Assembly: GCF_009829915.1 (NCBI RefSeq)
Contig: NZ_SZZW01000004.1
Coordinates: forward strand, 86,048 to 150,047
DNA: 64,000 nt
DNA from: Pantoea sp. Nvir
Lineage (GTDB): Bacteria; Pseudomonadota; Gammaproteobacteria; Enterobacterales; Enterobacteriaceae
Direction of reading: 5' to 3'
The position numbers were made by a program, and so were the translations under genes. The notes under the pieces are model-generated. The model searched no databases. It worked only from the letters and a program-made list of their open reading frames with translations, and had not been told where the DNA came from. Positions 58,139 to 64,000 of this stretch are shown here, in pieces. How positions within the stretch are numbered: position 1 is the first letter of the stretch; each line of letters begins with the position of its first letter.

Positions 58139-59578
58139 GATTACTTTAGATAGTAATATTAATATTACATAAAATAATTTAATATTGTTCTATATTAATA
58201 TTAATGTTAACAGAATTACTGCTACTATGGTACGGAAGTGGTTCTTCTGTGGAAAAACCAAAAATGACCTTTTTTGTTACATTTAGCTCAATGTAACTAC
58301 AGTATTTCTATTTTACTATTCTTTTAAATAAAGAATATTTTTATAGTGCTGACTTATTAGCGAATTTGTTAGGCATATCTACAAAATAGTATCCATAGTT
58401 TATGGATTTATTATCTTGGTGTAGTTCTAGATAAACAAACTTATTGTCTGTACTTAATTATTTCTTTATATTTTCCAGGTTTAAGATAATTACTGAGCTA
58501 ATAATACCTTATTCCGTTTTTTAATTTTTAAAACATGATTCTGCAGAGGACTTATTTGTTTAGGTAATTTAATAATAAAATTAATATATATCAAAATATC
58601 TAAAAGCGAAAATTTTCTTATATTTACTAGTAAATAATATTATTTGGTTTTGAAAGTATGTTCATTATAATGATTTTCTATCATCCAATAGATATAAATA
58701 TAGTCTAATAATGTAATATTATTCCTAATTTTTTATAAAGAAAATCTTGTATTGAACATAATGTTAGTAACAGATTGATGATGAAGAATAATGATACATC
58801 AGTCAAATATACGGGATTAAATTGTATACACATGTTCACAATACTAATATTAGTATATTGCTGTATGGCAGTGGTTCTAAGTTGATTAAAACTACAGGCA
58901 AGTAACTTTTCTATCTATTATGCCATTACTATCTTTATAGACAACCGCGACCTTTAGCTCATCTATCCCAGTATCTAAGAGAATCGTCATATTAATAATG
59001 ATTATAGTTTTATCAGTTATCAATCATTTAATATTCTATGCCATATCTATGTTTAAGTTTAAATTATCGCGCTAGATAATCGGGATTATCAATAATTCTT
59101 AAAATTATTGATAGAATTTATTTCTAATGGAATCAGAATTCTAATATATGCACTATAATTAAATAGTATCTTCTTACCTGCTTTTCTTTTAGAGAAGGTA
59201 AAATCTTTTAGAGAAGGTAAAATTTAAATATGTAATAAAATAGCTTTGCTGCTCCTCCTTGTAAAGGCAGGACATCTTTTAACAGTAAAATTATTAAAAT
59301 TTAAAAAATATTTTTACTCTTCTTAATTACCTGAATCTAGATTACTAGATATTTAGCTACACTAATGAAGATAGCATTTCTGATCTCTTTCTTTAAAGAA
59401 AAAAGACAGTTATTTAAGAAAATTAATTCTTCTTGTGAAGAACAAGATTTTACTTGATTTTTTCTTTATTTATTAATTTTTCGTAAAAATTTACTAAAAA
59501 TAATTTAATAAAGATGATTTTCCATTGTTGATTAACGATTGATTTTAATTTTAAAAAAATCATTGTTATTTTTTAGGG
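58139..59578. other. 1.4-kb very AT-rich spacer between tilS and rof
   Basis: E. coli has tilS and rof adjacent, so no ancestral gene is expected here by that comparison. The stretch is one of the most AT-rich in the window and full of short A/T runs and TTAATATTAAT motifs. I see no coding signal. A 19-base tandem duplication lies at 59186-59223. The DNA may be the fully eroded remains of a gene present in this lineage only, or expanded spacer. Confidence 0.5.
59186..59223. repeat. perfect tandem duplication of 19 bases
   Basis: The unit CTTTTAGAGAAGGTAAAAT occurs twice in direct succession (59186-59204 and 59205-59223), consistent with a recent slippage duplication in AT-rich noncoding DNA. 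Confidence 0.75.
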
Positions 59579-59605
59579 AAAACGGGCAGGAGTATCCTGC
59601 CCGTT
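59579..59605 (-). terminator. intrinsic terminator of rof
   Basis: AACGGGCAGGA pairs exactly with TCCTGCCCGTT around a 3-base loop; on the minus strand a TTTT follows. It starts six bases after the rof stop. Confidence 0.85.
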
Positions 59606-59611
59606 AAAAGG

Positions 59612-59875
59612 TCACTCTTCACTAACAAAAACAGTGCCTAGCTCAGGATGGCTGAAGCTAGCGATGTGATCAAGACGTAACTCGCGTGTTTCACCAGAGA
59701 GATCGATAGTCAGGTACTCAACGTTTTTACGTAAAATCATGTCGGTTGCTTTCGCTTTTAGCGCTTCCCCGTTTTTTAGGGTTAGCTCAAGCGTCCAGTG
59801 TTTTGCACAGGCGAGTTCCAGGTTGTCGTAGTCATCACAATTAATATGTCTATAGTCTTCATTGTTCCTCAACAT
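59612..59875 (-). CDS. rof: Rho-binding antiterminator Rof
   Basis: Rof (YaeO) binds Rho and inhibits Rho-dependent termination. The 87-residue product is one longer than E. coli Rof and keeps its core [26 protein letters not shown] and [23 protein letters not shown] precedes the ATG. The start overlaps the end of the yaeP remnant by 17 bases, as the two genes overlap in E. coli. Retention of a Rho inhibitor in a degraded genome with many dead transcripts is notable. A clear terminator follows. Confidence 0.95.
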   Translation of the reverse strand: MLRNNEDYRHINCDDYDNLELACAKHWTLELTLKNGEALKAKATDMILRKNVEYLTIDLSGETRELRLDHIASFSHPELGTVFVSEE

Positions 59876-60064
59876 AGTCGCTCACCAATAAGTTTGTAGC
59901 ACCACAGTATGCCTGCTCCCTGACAGAAGAGTTTAGCGCAGAATTTACTGCAATATTATCGCATTCTTTTAGGATGTACCTGTCACGTCTGACACATATC
60001 TTAATGTATCCTCCTTGCCAATTTCAGCATATCATTGCTGAATAAATCACAATATTTTACACAT
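59859..60064 (-). pseudogene. yaeP: yaeP pseudogene (small conserved protein), frameshifted
   Basis: Upstream of and overlapping rof, the minus strand encodes a clear YaeP C-terminus: [11 protein letters not shown] and [14 protein letters not shown] followed by TGA at 59859, matching E. coli ALSEAVREKAAY and [12 protein letters not shown]. Further upstream GGYIKICV and ILKECDNIA fit, and then the match moves to other frames (AEIG, then KYCDLFS near 60040-60060 for KYCELIR), with a stop between. The ATG at 60064 is out of frame by one base. So the N-terminal half has at least two frameshifts while the C-terminal 50 codons remain open. The function is unknown in E. coli. Confidence 0.75.
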
Positions 60065-60351
60065 TCATCTCTTCAGCAGAGTATAAATACTCTAGTTGTT
60101 GAGGGACTGCATCACAGGAATTTCTTGAATTTTAGTTATTGCAAAGCACTATCATGTCAGGGGGAAGCGAAATGAATAAAATCGCTATCGACGCCATATT
60201 ATTAATAATACGCAAAGTTAATTAAATAAATATGTTAAGAATAAGTAATACAAATTTATGCTTTATAGATAGTTAAATTTCGTATTGCCTTTTTGATAAA
60301 AAAGATAAAAAAATAATCTGAATATTGATAACTATCTGCACATAGTTAGTC

Positions 60352-60690
60352 TATGCTAATGAGCAGCATGTACTAATAAAATCAGTACCTCATCCTCTAT
60401 ACGATTTAATATCTTCTTGTCTTTGCTACATTACTTACAAGTGGATTTTGTTAAAACTGAGGTATCAAACTGCTGATTATGTCGGAAAGCATAGTATAAC
60501 TGTTAAAACGCAGAAGTACTGCATCAAGAGGCAAACACTGAAATTCTGTAGTTAAGGCAAGACGGCAATTCAGAACAGTCGATGAAATTAATTGAAGAGA
60601 TGATTCAGTAGAGAAAACTCTAGAGCGCACTAGCTCCGAAGTACTTAGCGAAGGAGGGAGAATGCACTAAAAGTTAAAACATCACGCAGC
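60352..60690 (+). pseudogene. arfB: arfB remnant (yaeJ, ribosome rescue factor)
   Basis: E. coli has arfB before nlpE and proS in this direction. From 60361 the frame reads EQHVLIKS (compare the GGQHVNKTS catalytic motif of ArfB), YDLISS, then near 60500-60520 SITVKTQKY (compare VIVIKAQEY), and with stops near 60580-60670 LIEEMIQ and LAKEGECTKS (compare MIKELT and the basic tail). The GGQ motif, essential for peptide release, is destroyed. ArfB rescues stalled ribosomes as a backup to tmRNA. Confidence 0.55.
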
Positions 60691-60740
60691 TCGACTAAAT
60701 TCAAGTAGAAAATACTTCGAAAATAGTGAAGAAGGAGAAT

Positions 60741-62459
60741 TTATTGCTTGAGGTTGTTTAACAGAAAGTTCACAATTTCTTTCTGCGGTATCATTTCTTT
60801 TTCACCGGTGCGACGCTTTTTGTACTCTACATTTTCGTTTCGTAGGTTACGCTCACTGAGCACGATGATGTGTGGTACACCAATCAAATCCATGTCAGCG
60901 AACATCACTCCCGAACGTTCTTCACGATCATCAAGAATGATATCAACGCCTTTATCACGCAGGGTATTATAAAGTTCTTCTGCCAACGCCCTAACGCGAA
61001 AAGATTTATGCATATTTATCGGCAAGATAGCGACTTCGAATGGAGCTAACGCTACTGGCCAAATAATACCGCGATCATCGTAGTTCTGTTCAATCGCCGC
61101 TGCCACTAGACGGGTTATACCGATACCGTAACACCCCATTGTCATAACTTTGTTGCAGCCATCTTCGCTTTGAACAGCAGCTTTCATCGTTTTAGAGTAT
61201 TTAGTGCCAAGTTGAAAGATGTGGCCCACCTCGATACCACGTTTTATCCGTAATGTTCCTCTACCGTCTGGGCTTGGGTCACCTTCTACTACATTACGGA
61301 TATCGGCCACAACCGCTTGAGGTAGATCACGTTTCCAATTAATCCCAATGTAGTGTTTGCCATCTATGTTTGCACCAGCACTGAAGTCACTCATATTGTC
61401 GACACTGTGATCAGCAATAATCGGTATAGTTAGACCAATCGGACCAAGCGAACCCGGACTAGCACCCACCGCTGTGCGAATTTCATCTTCAGTAGCGAAT
61501 GTCAGCGGCGATGCAACAATCCCGATTTTTGCAGCCTTGATTTCGTTTAATTCGTGATCGCCACGTACCAGTAGTGCAACCAGTGTATGCATACTCTGGT
61601 CACTAGCTTTGACTATTATTGTTTTAACGGTTTTTTCAATCGGCAATTGAAACTGTTCAATTAGATCAGTAATGGTTTTGGTGTTCGGTGTATCGATTTG
61701 TGTTAATTTCTGTGTCGGCTTAGGACGACCGCCAGCTGGTGGGATCGCTTCGGCTATTTCAATATTAGCGGCATATAGAGATTCTGTAGAGAAGATTACA
61801 TCATCTTCACCGCTCTGCGCTAACACTTGAAATTCGTGCGACAATTTGCCGCCTATAGAACCGGTATCTGCCTGAACTGCACGAAAATTGAGGCCCATAC
61901 GGCTAAAAATATTGCTGTAGGCACGATACATTGCCTCGTAGGTTTCCTGCAGTGACTCTTGTGTAGTATGGAAGGAGTACGCATCCTTCATTATAAACTC
62001 ACGGGAACGCATTACTCCAAAACGAGGGCGCACTTCATCGCGGAATTTAGTCTGAATCTGATAAAGATTCAGGGGCAGCTGCTTGTAGGAGCTAAGTTCA
62101 TTACGGATCAAATTGGTAATTACTTCTTCATGCGTTGGGCCGAGTACGAATCGACGTTCATGGCGATCGGTAATACGTAGTAGCTCCTGGCCATACTTTT
62201 CCCAACGCCCACTTACTTGCCATAGAGTAGCAGGCTGTACTATCGGCATAGAGATCTCAATAGCACCAGAGTGATTCATTTCCTCTCGTATAATATTTTC
62301 GATTTTTTTTAGCACGCGTAGACCATTTGGCAACCAAATATAGAGACCAGAAGCTATTTTACGGATCATACCGGCGCGTAGCATTAACTGGTGGCTAATT
62401 ACCTCTGCGTTGGAAGGGATTTCCTTCAGAGTGGAGAGTAGATATTGAGTAGTACGCAT
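60741..62459 (-). CDS. proS: prolyl-tRNA synthetase (bacterial type)
   Basis: ProS charges proline tRNA. The 572 residues equal the E. coli length. Class II motifs are visible: [15 protein letters not shown] at the N-terminus, [17 protein letters not shown], motif 2 in [26 protein letters not shown], the editing insertion domain (about 225-405), and motif 3 in [27 protein letters not shown], followed by the anticodon-binding domain with [22 protein letters not shown]. No strong ribosome site is seen before the ATG. Flanking genes nlpE and tsaA of E. coli are absent. Confidence 0.99.
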   Translation of the reverse strand: MRTTQYLLSTLKEIPSNAEVISHQLMLRAGMIRKIASGLYIWLPNGLRVLKKIENIIREEMNHSGAIEISMPIVQPATLWQVSGRWEKYGQELLRITDRHERRFVLGPTHEEVITNLIRNELSSYKQLPLNLYQIQTKFRDEVRPRFGVMRSREFIMKDAYSFHTTQESLQETYEAMYRAYSNIFSRMGLNFRAVQADTGSIGGKLSHEFQVLAQSGEDDVIFSTESLYAANIEIAEAIPPAGGRPKPTQKLTQIDTPNTKTITDLIEQFQLPIEKTVKTIIVKASDQSMHTLVALLVRGDHELNEIKAAKIGIVASPLTFATEDEIRTAVGASPGSLGPIGLTIPIIADHSVDNMSDFSAGANIDGKHYIGINWKRDLPQAVVADIRNVVEGDPSPDGRGTLRIKRGIEVGHIFQLGTKYSKTMKAAVQSEDGCNKVMTMGCYGIGITRLVAAAIEQNYDDRGIIWPVALAPFEVAILPINMHKSFRVRALAEELYNTLRDKGVDIILDDREERSGVMFADMDLIGVPHIIVLSERNLRNENVEYKKRRTGEKEMIPQKEIVNFLLNNLKQ

Positions 62460-63270
62460 ATTAATATTCTAGTTGAACACAAAATCAATAAAAAAAATTA
62501 TTAAAAGAAGTTTAACAGTAACGTGATGGACTCGAAAGCATATTATGTATACCCGTGCTAACCACCTAAAAATATGATGTATAATCTTTTTATTATCTTA
62601 TAGATTTCTATTATTGTCATCATTAATAATGAAGACAATATTTAGGATAGCGTATTAATTTCAAGCAATGGTACGTATATCCATAATATGGAAAATATGA
62701 CATCCGTTTTCTTTCAGTAAATGAAAGAAGAAGTTCCTGATGTGCGTCATTACTTTTGATTAAGTTCAACTAAAGATTAGTTAACTTGACCTATGTGTAA
62801 TAAAGTTACCGGAGCTAGTGCCTCTAGTTAAAATGCGACGCTGGTATTGTCTCATAATTATATATTATAAAGTGTCTAGACAGTTGTTTTACGACTGTAG
62901 TAGCTAGGATGAATTGATGAGTTTTAAGATTCTTTAAATAATCTAATAACTGGCTTATACAAGGAACCGTTAAATACATTTGAAAATGTATGCACATTAT
63001 CCATCTGTTAGTGATCCCTCTTTATGTTGTCGAAAAAGTTGTGCTAGATATAGTGACTGAAATGTACTGTCATGATATGCTTTTATATATCAAACATTTG
63101 ATAATATCAATAAATAGTTTCCTACTGTATTTGAGCAAGCTCACTCACAACTAAAATTAGTTTTACTAGAGTAGAATATTTTTTTGGAATCTTCAAAGTA
63201 AGAATTACCTTACTTCTTTTCTGAGAGTCACTTTTTAATTTTAAGTAAAATACATAAAATGGGATATAAA
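62460..63270. other. spacer containing a rearrangement junction
   Basis: About 810 AT-rich bases. To the left the order is that of the E. coli proS region; to the right hemG and an rRNA operon follow, which lie elsewhere in E. coli (the rrnA locus). The junction of the two must lie here. I find no repeat, transposase, tRNA or trkH remnant that would mark it. Confidence 0.55.
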
Positions 63271-63807
63271 ATGAAAGTATTGATCCTTTTCTGCAGCTAC
63301 GATGGGCAAACGCGTAAAATTGCTTCGTATGTCGCTAGTGTGATAAAGGAACAACAATCAAGTGATGTCTTAAATCTTTTGTATCCCGGATCGATTGACT
63401 GGAAACAATACAATCGCGTGTTGATTGGTGCATCAATTCGCTATGGACACCTCCATCCGGAGGTGTCCAAATTCGTTAAAATGCATCTATGCGAACTGCA
63501 ACAGCGTGTGGGTGGGTTCTTTTGCGTGAACTTAACTGCTCGTAAGTTAAACAAAAATTCTCCGCAAACCAATATCTATACACGTAAGTTCTTATATCAA
63601 TCGCCCTGGAAACCTGAATATTGTAAAGCCTTCGCTGGCGCGCTGCGTTACCCGCGATATCGTTGGTTCGATCGTATCATGATTCAGCTAATTATGTACA
63701 TTATGGGTGGAGAAACAGATAGTACAAAAGAAGTGGAGTACACCGACTGGCAACAAGTTGAGCATTTCGCCAGAAAATTTGTTCAATTACCCATTAAATT
63801 AGTGTGA
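63271..63807 (+). CDS. hemG: protoporphyrinogen oxidase HemG (flavodoxin-like)
   Basis: HemG oxidises protoporphyrinogen IX to protoporphyrin IX, using FMN and passing electrons to quinones; it is the penultimate haem step. The 178-residue product has a flavodoxin-type N-terminus (MKVLILFCSYDGQTRKIASY), GASIRYGHLHPEV, the HemG-specific VNLTARK and NSPQTNIYTRKF insert, GALRYPRYRWFDRIMIQLIM and GGETDSTKEVEYTDWQQVEHFA. I chose ATG 63271, with GGGA upstream and the E. coli-like start; ATG 63259 is four codons earlier. An 11-base perfect hairpin lies inside the coding region at 63444-63469. The gene directly precedes an rRNA operon, as hemG precedes rrsA in E. coli. Confidence 0.97.
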   Translation: MKVLILFCSYDGQTRKIASYVASVIKEQQSSDVLNLLYPGSIDWKQYNRVLIGASIRYGHLHPEVSKFVKMHLCELQQRVGGFFCVNLTARKLNKNSPQTNIYTRKFLYQSPWKPEYCKAFAGALRYPRYRWFDRIMIQLIMYIMGGETDSTKEVEYTDWQQVEHFARKFVQLPIKLV

Positions 63808-63857
63808 ACAGCGAAGTATCATGAAAATATAGGACTGAGAAATTACTTTGAAGTTAG

Positions 63858-63903
63858 TGCTTATCTGCTAAAAAACTTCCTATAATGCATTTTTACTGAC
63901 ACT
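63858..63903 (+). promoter_or_regulatory. rRNA operon promoter P1
   Basis: TATAAT at 63881-63886 followed by GCATTTTTACTGACAC. The -10 and the ACTGACAC about the start region are the same as in E. coli rrn P1 promoters. The -35 region (around 63858-63864) is poor. The discriminator after the -10, GC-rich in E. coli (GCGCC), is AT-rich here. The rRNA genes themselves lie beyond the window. Confidence 0.8.
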
Positions 63904-63979
63904 CGCGAAAGCTAACGGAGTATGATATTCAGGAGACTTAGCAGCTAAGTAACCCGGAGAAAATCTCTGAAAAAAGAGA

Positions 63980-64000
63980 TTGACTCTGAAGAATAAAAGC
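63980..64000 (+). promoter_or_regulatory. rRNA operon promoter P2 (-35 part)
   Basis: TTGACTCTG at 63980-63988 equals the -35 region of E. coli rrn P2. Its -10 lies past the window end. A 7-base stem (AATCTCT with AGAGATT, 63962-63981) precedes it. The spacing of about 100 bases from P1 fits an rrn tandem promoter. Confidence 0.75.

Overview
The window is a stretch of chromosome from a gammaproteobacterium of the Enterobacterales type. Nearly every gene has its closest visible relative, and its neighbours, in Escherichia coli. The genome looks like that of an insect-associated symbiont in mid-decay. About 39 genes are intact or nearly so and cover roughly two thirds of the sequence. The rest is long AT-rich spacer, and several spacers still hold readable corpses of the genes expected at that place (guaC, hrpB, dgt, yaeH, glnD, map, yaeP, arfB). 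I see no transposase, integrase, phage gene, toxin system, CRISPR array or tRNA. A Sodalis-like or similar recently host-restricted symbiont is my inference; I cannot name the species.

Layout. 1-10.8 kb: coaE (cut by the window edge), guaC remnant, nadC, then the pyruvate dehydrogenase operon aceE-aceF-lpd. 10.8-18.9 kb: hpt, a vitamin block panB-panC and pcnB-folK (all minus), dksA. 18.9-30 kb: hrpB remnant, mrcB with a lost C-terminal tail, hemL, erpA, mtn split by one amber codon, dgt pseudogene, degP without its second PDZ domain. 30-34.4 kb: yaeH remnant, dapD, then glnD and map pseudogenes. 34.5-58.1 kb: a compact, nearly undamaged block rpsB-tsf-pyrH-frr-dxr-uppS-cdsA-rseP-bamA-skp-lpxD-fabZ-lpxA-lpxB-rnhB-dnaE-accA-ldcC-tilS, in E. 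coli order. 58.1-62.5 kb: a long AT-rich spacer, rof, yaeP and arfB remnants, proS. 63.3-64 kb: hemG followed by the promoters of a ribosomal RNA operon. The hemG-rrn pair sits far from proS in E. coli, so a rearrangement junction lies between 62.46 and 63.27 kb.

What the cell keeps. The retained set points to translation and RNA maturation (rpsB, tsf, frr, proS, tilS, pcnB, dksA, rof), replication (dnaE, rnhB), envelope building (lipid A genes lpxD/A/B, fabZ, accA, cdsA, bamA, skp, mrcB, uppS, dxr, dapD) and cofactors (NAD via nadC, pantothenate and CoA via panB/panC/coaE, folate via folK, haem via hemL/hemG, Fe-S delivery via erpA, lipoate-dependent pyruvate oxidation). What is lost is mostly regulation and repair of metabolism: nitrogen signalling (glnD), dNTP control (dgt), purine interconversion (guaC), ribosome rescue (arfB), and the genes that E. 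coli keeps in the empty intervals. I found no convincing undescribed system. The points most worth checking are the conserved AUU start of pcnB, the complete absence of TAG as a normal stop codon alongside two amber-interrupted genes, the rrn P1 promoter with an AT-rich discriminator, and the two-domain simplifications of AceF and DegP.
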